This document shows positions 45,331-56,654 of a stretch of 64,000 nucleotides of DNA, piece after piece. The translations under genes and the position numbers were made by a program. The stretch lies in contig BFEA01000179.1 in assembly GCA_003427395.1 (NCBI GenBank), positions 500,787-564,786 of the forward strand, read 5' to 3'. The notes under the pieces were generated by a model, which saw only the letters and a list, made by a program, of their open reading frames with translations, was not told the DNA's origin and did not search any database. The number at the start of each line of letters is the position of its first letter. Positions within the stretch are counted from its first letter, which is position 1. The DNA comes from Chara braunii. Lineage: Eukaryota; Streptophyta; Charophyceae; Charales; Characeae.

Positions 45331-46937
45331 GCCACCCTGAGTACACGACTTGCCTTGTGAAATCCTACGACCTCCGGAAGAAATTGAAGGAGGACCTCGT
45401 AGAGCAGACAGCCAAGGATTCGGAACTCAGTGCCATCCTTGAGCAGTTGCGGGCTGATCCTAGTAGTCAGCCTGATTTCCACGAGTATGGAGGACTGATT
45501 TTTCACCGATACGGGAACCATTACCGTTTGTGTGCGCCCAACCACGAGCCTCTCCGCACGCACTTTCTGGATTTGGCTCATGACCGGAACGGGCACTTCG
45601 GCATGGCAAAAACGTACGCTAACCTGCTGAGACAGTTTTATTGGTCTGGCATAAAAGGGACTGCTGAGAAATTTATAGCTGAATGTCAAGTCTGTCAACG
45701 AATCAAACCATGCAGACAAAAGTCCATGGCGCTACTCACACCCCTACCCATTCCTGATGGTCCCGGGGAGTCTGTCTCCATCGATTTCACTGACATGGGT
45801 AAGGTAAGCAAGAATGGGTTTTCACAAGTCATGGTGATTGTTGACCGATTTTAAAAGTTTCTTAATCTAATCCCTCTACTGCCTCACGCCCCAACAGATC
45901 TAGTGATTCGCGAATTCCAGCAGAAATACCTGTTACAATTCGGAACCCCGAAGACTCTTGTGAGCGATCGGGACCCGCGATTCATTAGCGCTTAATGGAA
46001 GGAGTTCACGTCCCACCTAGGGATCAAGCTGTGCATGACATTTGGCCGACATCCCGAAGCCAACAGTTTGGCTGAGGAGATCAACCAAACTGTATTCCAA
46101 CTACTCCGTGCATTGATCATTCCTGATCAGGAAACACGGGATGAGGAGATGTATTCTGTCAAGGGGTTGTACAACAACTCTGACCATTCTGCCACCGCCA
46201 CGACACCTAACAGGCTGCATTACGGGTGGCAGATCCGTAATCCGATCTCCTACTTATTCCCTCAACATCCAGCTGGGTAAAAACCCGGTAGGCCCGGCTT
46301 CAGGGCTAAGTATGATCGCTTGCTCAAAGTTGTTGTTGCAGCCATGACCAAGCGATAGCATGCCATGATTCACCATGCGAACAAGAAGCGCAAACCATCG
46401 GAGATTCAGGTAGGAAGTTATGTCTGGGTAAAGATGTCTGAATTCTCAGAGGAGGAGGGAGTCTCACGCAAACTCGTCCCACTCTACTACGGGCCTTGGG
46501 AAGTTTTGGATGTAATTGGGGAAGATCACTTTGGCCCTTCGTACGTTGTAGACGTGCCAGCTCACCTGCGCACATATCCCGTATTTCATGCATCTAAACT
46601 GAATCTCCATTGTGACGCCGAGACATTCGATTACCGCGAAGATATGATCCCTCGTGCAATCAAGGGCGGGCATGAGATAGATAGAATCAAACATCATGTA
46701 GGTAAAGGGAGAAACAGACAGTACCAGGTTCATTTCATGTATCACTCGTTAGATGATCTCTACTGGATCTCCAAACAGGAACTGCTACGCAGCGCACCAC
46801 GTGTTGTTAAAGCTTACGAGCGACAGATCGCCGCTAATGCCACACCAAAGGTCTCAGCAAGGCTCTCTGCAACAGAGTATTCCAGGAATCTCTTTGCCTT
46901 GCTCGCCTATGATGCGCTTACCGAGGACTCGGAATGA
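45331..46937 (+). pseudogene. integrase with C-terminal module, family B copy 2
   Basis: Zinc finger AHDRNGHFGMAKT ... CQVCQ; core SIDFTDMG, TLVSDRDPRFISA, then TAA (45993-45995) at the same codon as in copy 1, and RHPEANSLAEEIN. Further stops: TAA after DRF (about 45852), after PAG (about 46278) and TAG for Gln near 46356. The C-terminal part (KPSEIQVGSYVWVKMSEF, YYGPWEVLDVIG, GGHEIDRIKHHVGKGRNRQYQ, ELLRSAPRVV) is intact. Confidence 0.9.
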
Positions 46938-46962
46938 GTTACTCGCTCGAAGGGACCTCGCT

Positions 46963-46978
46963 CTTGAGGGGGGGGTAG
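46963..46978 (+). promoter_or_regulatory. polypurine tract, family B copy 2
   Basis: Same TTGAGGGGGGGGTAG as copy 1, abutting the 3' LTR. Confidence 0.85.
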
Positions 46979-48248
46979 TGTGATAACCCGTCCAAACACG
47001 GACTGAAACACACAGCTGATCTCTGAGTTTTGCTCATAGCCTGAATGCCCTACTGAGTTCCCCGCCTGCTAAGTCTGTGTGTGTGTGTGCTTGTTGGACT
47101 ACATGTCTGTCTGAGTGCTGGTTGGCTTGCGTGTGTGATCATGCCTGTCTGAGTGCTGGTTGGTATGAGTGTGCGTGTGTGTGGCCCGCCAGGGCACTTG
47201 TTCGTTCGTTGGGCCCTCAGGGTCGGTACTTACCTGTGGCCGTGGCTTCGAAGGGTTGCAGCAGGGAAAAAGCACTCAAGTAGCGGGTAGGCCGGTACCA
47301 CACCCAGCAGGGGGGTAAATATGCAGGTACCGGAGGCCGAGCAGAAGAAGATAAAAGTGGCATTTTTAGAGGCCGGTAGTGTAGGCTAGGTCTAGCGGGT
47401 ACCAGTCTGAGTCTAGGGCCTGTAGGGGCAATATCAGAGTCTGCAATGATGTTCCCTCCAAAAGGAGGAAGAGGTACCGGTTGCTTGGGAAGGCCAGCGG
47501 CCTGGAAGTCACCGCCCAAGAGGCAAAGCAGGCCGCTATATCTTCCGGCCGGGCGGAAGCCTCTTTTTCGGTGTGCAAGTTTGGCGACACACTGGTGGAG
47601 CTCTGGAGGGAGCAGCGCTGGGTTGGAGCTGCGCTGCTGGGGAGGAAGAAGAAGGACTAGAGGGAGGAAGAAGGAGGAAGGAAGGAGGAAGGGGGAGGAG
47701 CACAGGGGTACTTACCTGGCTATGGTGGCATCCATCTTCACCTTGGTGGGCGCTGCTGCAAGGAGTCCCCAGTCGGGGGAGCTACACCAAGAAGCTTCAA
47801 GGCAAGGTTGGGCATGGCGGCCTGAGCTGGAGCAGCCATAGCTGCTCTGGGTTGTCCTTTGGACGTCGGTGCAAGGCCTAGTAGCCCGCCATAGCCTCGG
47901 CCTATGTGTGTGAAGAGTGGGGGAGGCAGCCATGGCTATGGTGGGCCTTGAGTGATACCTGCAGTAGAAAAGGGACTCGGACATGATTCTGGACCAGTCA
48001 TTCAACATTGTATTATTATTTCTTGTATGAATAAGAAAAGGGGGAGATAAGGAGGAGGAGATTGTTGGGCGAAGAAGAAGAGCCTTGTCATTGTCTTTGT
48101 TGGTGTACATCTTCTTCTTCTTCTTTCTTACTTCTTCTTCTTCTTCTACTCCTCTCTCACCTCTCAAGTTCATTCATTTCTTTCTGCAATTGGATAGCAT
48201 TGTACTTTCCAATGGATGTGTATCTCGAAATTGGCCAGGGTCATAACA
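46979..48248 (+). mobile_element. 3' LTR of family B copy 2 (full, 1270 bp)
   Basis: TGTGATAACCCG to GGGTCATAACA, matching 28441-29700. Followed by CTGATCGACATCAAA, the target sequence also seen uninterrupted at about 39312. Confidence 0.92.
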
Positions 48249-48980
48249 CTGATCGACATCAAACTCCAGTTGTCTTCAACAACTGGAGCGAAAACCATTT
48301 GGAAACCATCCAATCTCCTACACAATGACACATACAGACAATGGAATACAGTGGAGCATTCAGTGTTATGTAGTCAATGCAAGAGCAAATCATTGACTAA
48401 TTACACAGCCAATGCAAGAAGAAATCATTGAATGAGTCCATTGCAGTCCGTTGGCGCAATTGCAAATAACTGACTGCATCAGAAACGCAAACCACCTCCA
48501 AGTTGGAAAACCAACGAATAGCGAATAATTTTGTGACCATGTCTGGCTGAGATATAAGTGTCTCTATGTCGCAAAATTAGATTCAACCAAGGCACCACGG
48601 CGAAACGTCAAAATTGGTGCGGCCCACATCCATCCATGAGGTGTCATTTCCCTCTCCAGATGTAGTGAAGTAGAGAGGCCACAAACCTAAGTCAAAAAGG
48701 TCCATCCCATAACTGTCAAACAGGAAAACTACTGGCCCCCCATCAGTTGTATCCTTCTGTCTCTAGCTGATTGCACCTCTTACCTGAATCGACTTGCCGC
48801 CCACCCTAAAGGCCACATGCGTGAGGTTCATTACTGGTTGGTTGCACCGAGAGGAGAAAGACTAGAGGAGAGCCAAGAAAAAGAATAGAGGACAGAGAAG
48901 GGAGAGGGGAGAGGGGGGAGTAGAGAACCTTGATTTGCCAGAAAAGAGGAAGAGGCAGCCTGCACAGACGTTCGAGACAG
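48249..48980. other. unassigned spacer between families B and D
   Basis: The first ~40 bases are the target-site flank shared with 39312-39345. The rest contains no recognisable gene. ATGCAAGA/AAATCATTG words repeat around 48378-48430, and a purine-rich GAGGGGAGAGG tract lies near 48900. Confidence 0.5.
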
Positions 48981-49025
48981 AGAGGATGCGAGGCACAAGG
49001 CCTCGATACGCCCTAGTGGGCCCTA
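48981..49025 (+). pseudogene. pol-end remnant of a D-type element
   Basis: GAGGATGCGAGGCACAAGG...GGGCCCTA matches the last codons of the family D polyprotein (56571-56612). It runs straight into the LTR, so the '5' LTR' of D also serves as 3' LTR of a lost upstream copy. Confidence 0.75.
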
Positions 49026-49912
49026 TGTTCAGCTCAGTCGCCCGCCCTAAGTGAAGGCAGGCTCGACCGAGGCCTACATGCCAATTTTGGGGTCAACACG
49101 CAACTGGGGAAATTCAGGCAGTTGCGCAGCGCCAGCTGGTTGAAAGCGCCCAGGCCCTGGCCTCCTTTATCAAATGCATCTGAGTCAGGCCCTGAGCGAG
49201 ATACGCAGCATGGACCCAACTCAGACTGTAAACAGTTGGGCACGGGTAACTGTCACAGGCCCTGGGCCTGAATCCGTTTGGACTGGGGCTCAGCCTCTGT
49301 GGGCCTACCGGAAGCTTATGGGCGAGGGCTCAGCGCAGCCAGGCTGCACGCAAGACAGGCAGGCCGCTTCCATTTAGGAAAGGGCCTGCCCATGCATTCG
49401 GCGTTCGGGCACGGCCTGCATGTTGCGCTAACACTGGCCAGCGCTCACGCGCTCACGGGCGAGCTGGAAGGGGCAGGCAGCCATAGCCGAGCTGCACTGC
49501 TGTATGCTGGATGGGGCGCATGGTGGTCCTTGGGTGCATGTGGCATCTGTGAGTTGGGGAACGAGGTTGTGAGTGATACGAGAGACATACCTGGTGCTTG
49601 AAGCGTACGGCATTGGCCGAGATCTGCTCGTACTTCGGGAGCTGTTTACGTCATCAGCGGCATTGTAATCTAGGCTAAATAGGATCTGTCATTCGTAGTC
49701 TGGGCGCCGAGCGCCAGATAGGATATCAACATTGGTTCTTCGCTGATGATGATGAGACTATTCCAGCATTGTCAATTATGAGCTTTCGCCGTGCTCTTGT
49801 TTGGTGAAACTCGTGATGCAATTCTGCTATTGGTTCGAGATCATGACTATCTGGTCTCATGTGTATGATGCTGTTTGATTTCTGAAGTTCGCTATCGCTC
49901 ATCTTCCTTGCA
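49026..49912 (+). mobile_element. 5' LTR of family D
   Basis: TGTTCAGCTCAGTCG to ATCTTCCTTGCA, 887 bp; aligns end to end with 57372-58263. Low divergence by eye, with single-base changes and a short indel near 49125. Confidence 0.9.
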
Positions 49913-49915
49913 ATT

Positions 49916-49927
49916 TGGTATCGGAGT
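49916..49927 (+). promoter_or_regulatory. primer-binding site, family D
   Basis: TGGTATCGGAGT; two changes from the initiator-Met-tRNA complement, including the last base. Confidence 0.8.
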
Positions 49928-51183
49928 TGTGGTTCGGTGCGCTAATCTGGCACTTGTCTTCTGCCTAATGTGGTTCATGCACGCGGTGTGTGTGGTGAGC
50001 GACCGTGTCGTGGGACGTGTGTAGTGAGGAGGGCGAAGATAAGTAGGCGACCCCGGTGGAGAGGGGTTCGCCAGGAAGGCTACGTGGTGTGATACTGGGT
50101 GTTCGCAGTGTGATGAGAACTATCCGATGTGTGATTGATGCTGAGGTGGAACGGTGGTGCAATGCTGGTTGTGCCGAAGCAGGGATTGGTCATCACAATC
50201 GACATCGGGTCACTTGGTGAGAATATTTGTGGTTGGGGGCAGCTATTTTGAGGTACGGTGCACCTAACCTTATCTACCCTCTTCGACACTTCTTACTATG
50301 AGGATGTGTGTTCTGTCTTGAGAGTCCTCTCATGTGAGGAGTCGTGTGCGCTCACCCTTGAGAGTCGCCAGTCTTCACGTGGAGCATCTGGAAGGAGAGG
50401 GCGGTGCTATCTGAAGGGCCCTGGACGAAGCACTGGGTCACGGTCACCATGCCAACCCACCGGGAGTAGAGCACGCATGCTTTGTTGCTTTGTCCTTTGT
50501 CTGCTCGCTGCACTGTAGAGGGGTTCTGAGGGGCAAGCCAGCCCTATGGGATAGACGACACCGGGCGTCTATAAATAAGCACCGGTGGGGTACCTTCCAT
50601 TGGTTGTGATCGTCGTCCTGTCTGCGACGTTAAAGAATTCTTGAGGACTTCGGGGGCCGTCCATGTAAACGCCTCCTGATCAGCCAATCGGTCGGTGTAA
50701 GGCTCACTGCACGCAAGGATAAACACACTGCGGGGCTGGCCAGCTCAACAGGGCTCGGGCACAGGGGTGGGCCGTGTGCACACCTTTAGACACGCACGCT
50801 GTCCGGATTGCTCAAGGACATTAACGACGAGAGACATTCAGGAAGAACTGAGGGAGGGGTAGATTCCATGTGATAAGTTTGGGAAAGATTCCACTCTGCA
50901 AACAGACCCAACAAATGATTCTATTTTTATTTTGATTAGTTAGATGTACAGCCATTAACATCTGACAAACAGCATAGTTAGAACTCCTATTTGTTCATTG
51001 TGCTTTCTGTTTGCGGACTAATCAAAGTAAAATAGTTTTTATTTGTAGGAATCTGAACTTACCTGTTGGACCCAAATGTATCTACTCTGACGCAGCCATC
51101 GAGTAATGTAATCCGTCAGTGCACTACGCTGCGGTAGGCATCAAAGAGTGACCTAGTGCAGATTGTGTACAACTCTGTAGCTT
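49928..51183 (+). other. untranslated leader of family D
   Basis: No gene. Shares phrases with leader C (TATA-like element, TTGTGATCGTCGTCCTG, GACGTTAAAGAATTC). From about 50880 to 51060 it is AT-rich. Confidence 0.7.
50570..50577 (+). promoter_or_regulatory. TATA-like TATAAATA in leader D
   Basis: 643 bases after the primer site and about 610 before the gag ATG; the counterpart in C is at 37503-37510. Possible internal promoter, unproven. Confidence 0.35.
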
Positions 51184-53132
51184 GTGAGCGATAGGGATAC
51201 CATCTTGCGATCGGCTAGACGCCCAACTGCCCACGTGGCATTAGGACCTAAGGGTGATAGGTTACTGTTCCGCCAGCTTAGGGAGAGACAGCAGCAGCAG
51301 CGAAGAGCTAGGGCAGCAGAGGCTAGCAGGGCATTCGCAAGTGAAACCGCTGCTTCAGCAGCCATGGCAACTGCTGCGCAGCAGAGTTCCCAAACTAGCA
51401 GTTTAGGGGCCGTAGGGTGAACGGTCGCGCAGACCCTGAGTCAGTCCATTGGTTTCATGGCAAGCCAGCCTATAGTGTTGACTTCCGATGAGATCGCCAT
51501 ACAGCAGGCAGCACTGTAGGAGGCACAACTCCAGAGGGCTTTAGTAGAGATAAAAGCGGAGAAGGAAAGAATGATTAGAAGAAGAGTTAGGATGCAACGG
51601 AGAGAAGCGGACATTAGCGAGTTAGAGAGGATGGACCTGACGCACATGGATGCAGATGTGAGGACGTTGCAGACAGCCCTGCTAGGTGTTGTAGAGATGC
51701 AGGACCACCACACGGCTCTCCTTCAAGACATCCAGCAGAGTCTGGCCTTGCTGGTCGGGCGAGCGCAGGCAGCACCATCGCTGTCCGGGCCCAGTGTCTG
51801 GCCCCTTGTACAACCTCCTTTTATCCCACCGGTGACTGGGGTATCCCCATATATCTCCCCAGTATCGGTCCAAACCGTTTCCGTGGGTATGTCGTTTGCA
51901 GGAGGGTTCTCAGCAGGTCCTAGTGTTCAGGTTCCTGTACAGACAGTGTTCTCCCAACCTCCGTCGTAGGTTGCCGTAAGCGGGCAGCTTGTTGTCTTGC
52001 AGCCTGTACAGCCGCAGGGTACACAGTCCCAGCAGCAGATGATAGTGCAGCAGCCTGCTCCTCAGGGTCCACAGCCCGGAATGGTAAAGGTATCGGGACA
52101 AAGTCAATGGGTTCCGAAGACGACCATCCCCGCTCCTAAACCCTTCACAGGGGACAAGAGGGGCGAAGACCTTGACACATGGTTGAGGGCAGTGCCAGTC
52201 TATGTGTTAAGTGTAAAATGACCTTGCCGCACGAGGAAGTGCTTGTGGCTGCCTCCTATTTAGAGGGGAGTGCAGCAAGATGGTTGAGTGGTTTAGTGCA
52301 ATTGCAGGGATACAGTCATGACTTCCGCGCTTGAGCGGTCACCCAGAAACTGGATGACTTCCTCAAGTTGGTGGAAGACAGGTGGCATGATCCTCAGGAG
52401 GCCCAAAAGGCCACTGATGCGATCCTGACTCTGCATACAAGGCAGTTTAAGTCAGTAAGGGAGGCCACAGACGTAGTAGAGCGTCTAACATGTATCCTGG
52501 GGTGCGCTATGACCCCCAGGTTTTACTGACCTCCTACCTGAGATGCTTTTCTGCGCCTCTCAGGAATCAATTGGCAGGTGAGGCCAACATCAACATGCAC
52601 AACTTCCCCTAGTTTAGCAAGAACGCCCTAGACCTTGAAGCAAATATAGGGCATGGTCAGACGCCCATGATGGATGGTAGGAGAAAGACACTGCCTCCCA
52701 ACTGGAAAGCGAAGGGACGCATAATGTTCGTCGACAACGATGGTTCTACCATCGAGTTGGATGACGAGTTGCAGGCGGGAGTGGGTTCAGAGGCTCGCAG
52801 CGTAGAAGCTTCAGGGGGTGTAGTCGTCGTTGTCGTAGCTCAGAAAGATAAGGCGACCGGTAGACGCCGTGGAGGTTCCGGATCTAGGAGTCAAGTCGAC
52901 CCCAACGCTCCTCCATGGGAGAAAGCGGGTCTAAGTGAGCACGTGTGGAGAGATCGGTACACGCGGTATCCATTGTGGCCAACATGGCCATAACCAATTC
53001 AAGTGTCGAAATAAGAAGGTGATCGAGAAGATCCCGCCTACGATGGGGCAGGCGTTGGGATCCTCCGCTCCCGTTGGTAGCAGTGTGGCCAGCAGTTCTA
53101 GCACCGCTCCGGGAAACACGTCGGGCCAATAG
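51184..53132 (+). pseudogene. gag: gag of family D (broken)
   Basis: The ATG-started frame from 51184 shows an Arg/Gln-rich basic start, Ala-rich helix, coiled coil (ALVEIKAEKERMIRRRVRMQ), and a Pro/Gln/Val-rich linker with stops at 51418, about 51520 and 51967. Then PKTTIPAPKPFTGDKRGEDL leads to the gag helix block, where a frameshift occurs near 52215 (EEVLVAASYLEGSAARWLSG in the next frame). The tail 52667-53132 has GRRRGGSGSRSQ and a zinc-knuckle relic, GIHCGQHGHNQFKC, in which the first Cys has become Gly. RNA-binding Gag, no longer functional. Confidence 0.85.
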
Positions 53133-53339
53133 GAATAGTAGTTGTTCCTGCTAGGGTCGAGGTGGTGGATACACCCTCACCATCTCGAGAGATGGCCTAA
53201 GCTACTGACTCCATCGTCGTTTTGCAAACACATTCAGACCCATCGAGCCTTTGTTCGATGAATGTGTTTGAGTCATTAGAGGAGCTAGAGGAGGAGTGGT
53301 CTAGATCAGACCCACTAGCTTCTTGGACGGCATTGGCTA

Positions 53340-53810
53340 AAGGCCCTAAGGGTGAGATGTTCGTCAGCGAGGTAGTCATCGGCGGCCGTTGAGAGGCTGC
53401 GCTTACAGGGGCAAGTGCAGCGCCTGAGTCGACTTGTGGAGTCGACCTGTGCCAACAAACAGCGCATGGTAGTCAACGACTACCTTCAGGACATTGAGTG
53501 TCTTTTCCCGTACGTGGAAGGGGAACTGAGACATCGCGCCTCGTTCCTAGTGAGCGATGATCTCCCTATGGATATCTTGTTAGGTATGTACTACCTCTCC
53601 GTTGCACAGCCCCAGTTTGACTTGGACCGAAAAGTGGTCAAACACACTTTGTCGGGTGGGGAGACCGCCAGATTACGTAAGTTCAAGGCTAGTAGTCTGA
53701 TTGAGTCCTACGGATGCATGTGTATGGCCGCGTTCTATAACTATTATAAGCAAAATTCGGAGGAGGGTATGTATGTAGTCTATGTCTCTGCTGCAAGCGA
53801 GACGGTGAAA
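53340..53810 (+). pseudogene. protease region of family D, active site deleted
   Basis: GPKGEMFVSEVVIGGR ends in TGA and is followed by sequence equivalent to VQRLSRLVES. The ~20 residues between GGR and VQRLSR in family C, which hold the VDIASTRNF active-site segment, are absent. The downstream FLVSDDLPMDILLGMYYLSVAQPQFD block is intact. Confidence 0.82.
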
Positions 53811-54620
53811 ATGCCGCCGAAGATAGAGGGAGTAGTTGCCAAGTACCCTGATCTATTTGAAGAGCCGCCAGGGGTTGTCGAGAGGGAGTTCGTCCACGCG
53901 ATAGAGATTATCCCAGGGTCTAGCATCCCGGAGGGTAGGATCTATCGGATGTCTCCAAGCGAGCTTAACGAGCTTCGCCGGCAGCTCAAGGAACTCATAG
54001 AGAACGGTTGGATCCGACCGAGTGTCTCCCCTTACGGATCTCCAGTCTTATTTGTGGTGAAGAAGGGGGAACTATGAGAATGTGCATTGACCATAGGGGC
54101 CTCAATGCCATCACTGTCAAGAACCGAGAACCCCTATCGCGGATCGACCATTTCCTAGATAGAGTGCAAGAGTGTCAGTACTTCAGTACGATAGATCTGA
54201 AGTACGGGTACCATTAGATTGCAATACGGTCCGAGGATCAGCACAAAACCGCTTTTCAGACCAGGTACAGTCTGTATGAGTTTGTGGTGATGCCTTTCGG
54301 CCTTTGCAATGCTCCTGGCACCTTTCAGCACGCTATGAATCGGATATTTCACGACTACTTGGATAAGTTTGTCATCGTGTACCTCGATGACATACTTATT
54401 TTTAGTAGGACTGTCGAGGAGCACGTTGCACACTTAAACAAAGTCCTCAGTCTCCTTCGGCAGCACAAGTTCAAGATCAACGAGGAGAAATGCGAGTTTG
54501 GTCGCACCCGGATCTTGTACTTGGGTCATGAGATTTCCGCGGAGGGTTTGAAGCCCGATGACGTGAAGGTGGTCAGCATTCGTGACTGGCCGCGTCCTCA
54601 GTCTGTGACTGAGATGAGGT
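53811..54620 (+). pseudogene. reverse transcriptase, family D pol
   Basis: VHAIEIIPGSSIPEGRIYRM, LKELIENGWIRPSVSPYGSP, VVKKG (frameshift at about 54070), [27 protein letters not shown] with a TAG for Gln (about 54217), [28 protein letters not shown] and catalytic YLDD (54380-54391), then ILYLGHEISAEGLKPDD. The longest intact stretch (54284-55201) runs from motif B through RNase H. Confidence 0.9.
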
Positions 54621-55201
54621 CTTTCTTAGGGATGACCGGCTACTATCACAATTTTGTGAAGAACTATAGCATAGTTGTCGCCCCTTTGACGGACCTGACT
54701 CGCCTTGACACCCCATGGGAGGGGACAAACAGGTGTGAGGCTGCTTTCAGACATTTGAAGCATGCGTTGACACACCATAAGGTCTTGAAACTTCCTGATC
54801 CTGACAAGCCGTTTAAAGTTACCACAGATGCTAGCCAATATGGCATAGGCGCCGTGCTCGCGCAGCAGAAGGGGCCAAAGTTTAGGCCAATGGAGTACAC
54901 GTCCAAAAAGATGCCCTCTCATAAGTTGGCTAAGTCCACCTATGAGAAGGAGTTGTACGCGATCTATAAAGCGCTAACCCATTGGAGGCACTATCTCCTT
55001 CGGAGGTTCTTCATCGTCAGGACTGATCATCAGACTCTGAAGTGGATGAGAACTCGGTCTATGCTCTCTGATGCGCTGAAACGCTGGATCGAAGTCATCG
55101 AGCAGTATGACTTCGAGCCCCAGTACCTCAAAGGTGAGTACAACAAAGTTGCTGACGCGCTTTCGCGTAGGCCAGACTTCTCCGGTGCGCTGATCACTTA
55201 G
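54621..55201 (+). pseudogene. RNase H domain, family D pol
   Basis: Continuous with RT: KVTTDASQYGIGAVLAQQ, STYEKELYAIYKALTHW, VRTDHQTLKWM, NKVADALSRRPDF. All four catalytic acidic residues are present, the best preserved RNase H in the window. Terminates at TAG 55199-55201. Confidence 0.88.
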
Positions 55202-56633
55202 TCTGGGCTTGCGGACGATGTTACTCGCTCTTGGTGGAAGCCTACCGTGAGGACCAGTTCATATCTTAGATCATACGCAGACTCGAGGCGAAGGACAAGG
55301 TGACTTTTGTCGAGTTTGAGTTGGTCAACGGCTTGCTGTTCCTTGAGAAGGCCGAGTTTGAGTTGCAACTGCAGCCAATCTGTTGCAGCGGTTCTGGTGG
55401 CCCACGATGATGAGAGATGCCAAACTGCATGTCGAGACTTGTCAAGTTTGTCAACGTGACAAGCCCCGGACACATGCTCCTCTTGGGCTGCTCAAGCCCC
55501 TTCCCATTCCGGAAAGGCCTGGTGAAAGGTTGTCCATGGATTTCATGGATACGCTAGTCACCAGCAAGAGTGGCATGAGGTACATCTACGTCATCATGGA
55601 TAGATTTAGTAAGTATGCTAGGTTAGTGGCCATGCCAGAAACAGCAAAGACCGAGTACGCGATCAAGCTATTCAAAGAAGACTGAGTCAGAGATTTTGGA
55701 CTGCCTAAGTCTATAGTTAGTGACCGGGATGTGCGATTCACCAGTGAACTGTGGAAAGCTGCAGCTGCAGAACAGGGCACGCAGTTGCACATGACATCAG
55801 GCAATCACCCAGAGGCGAATGGGCAGGCAGAGCAGTTGAACCGCGCTGTACAACACCTGCTGAGGCATTACATCAAGCCAAATCAGGTAGACTGGGATGA
55901 GAAACTTGCTCTCATCGCCAGCCTGTACAACAACGTTGTGCACAACGCTACGGAAGTGAGCCCGAACAACTTGCTATTGACTTTCAAGCCTAGACTACCT
56001 TTGGACTTCTTACTACCTGAGAATCAGTCATCTGTTGCACCAGGGGCCTCAGAGTTTGCTTATCGGTATGAGCGCCTGATGCAGCAGGTTGTTGAGCAGA
56101 TGCATAAAGCACAGGCGGCGATGATAGAGTCAGAGAACAAACACCACCGCCCATCTACATTTCAGGTAGGAGAAAGAGTCTGGGTTAAGTCCTCAGAACT
56201 GGGACAGGAGCACAGGAGATCCTGCAAGCTCATGCCACAGTACTTTGGACCATGAAAGGTTTTAGATGTCGTTGGGGATGAACCGGATGGCCCTTCTTAT
56301 GTTATTCGCATCCCTGGTCACCTACGCACTTACCCTGTTTTCCACGCCTCAAAGCTTGCACCTTTTAAAGAAACAGATCAGTTTCCCTCTCGTCGCTCAA
56401 TGCTGCCCCCAACCATGGATGGAGAGGTCGGTATCGACGACATCGTTGACCACAAGGAAATGCCAGTTCCAAGACCTACAGGAAGGGGACGTCCTCCGAA
56501 ACCGAAGATGCAGTATCGGGTTCGGTTCAAACATCATACTGATCCAAAGGAAGATCGATGGTTTACCAGGGAGGATGCGAGGCACAAGGCCTCGATACGC
56601 CCTATTGGGCCCTATGTTCAGGGGGAGGCCTAA
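55202..56633 (+). pseudogene. integrase with chromodomain-like tail, family D pol
   Basis: After NGLLFLEKAEFE the sequence jumps to the LLQRFWWP block, so the His pair of the HHCC finger (present in family C as CHDATGHF) is missing; CQVCQRDKPR remains. Core: SMDFMDTL, SIVSDRDVRF, NHPEANGQAEQLN (DDE all present), with TGA near 55682. C-terminal: RPSTFQVGERVWVKSS, YFGP followed by TGA, YPVFHASK, and the tail GEVGIDDIVDHKE, GRGRPPKPKMQYRVRF, DRWFTRED. The final stop (56631-56633) lies inside the poly-A block. Confidence 0.88.
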
Positions 56634-56654
56634 AAAAAAAAAAAAAAAAAAAAA
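56632..56654 (+). repeat. poly-A run
   Basis: 23 consecutive A bases following GGCCT, at the left of the block. Confidence 0.97.

Larger units (their letters stand above)
39775..48248 (+). mobile_element. Ty3/gypsy element, family B copy 2, with aberrant left end
   Basis: Internal region and 3' LTR are standard. The left terminus is an inverted LTR B end (TGTTATGACCC...) in place of the normal TGTGATGACC start. The unit is flanked by CTGA on both sides (39771-39774 and 48249-48252). The empty site survives as a paralogue at 39263-39345 (GTACTGATCGACATCAAA), which supports a true insertion event. Lesions in pol: a ~150 nt deletion removing the RT active site, RNase H Asp to Asn, and several stops. 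Confidence 0.9.
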
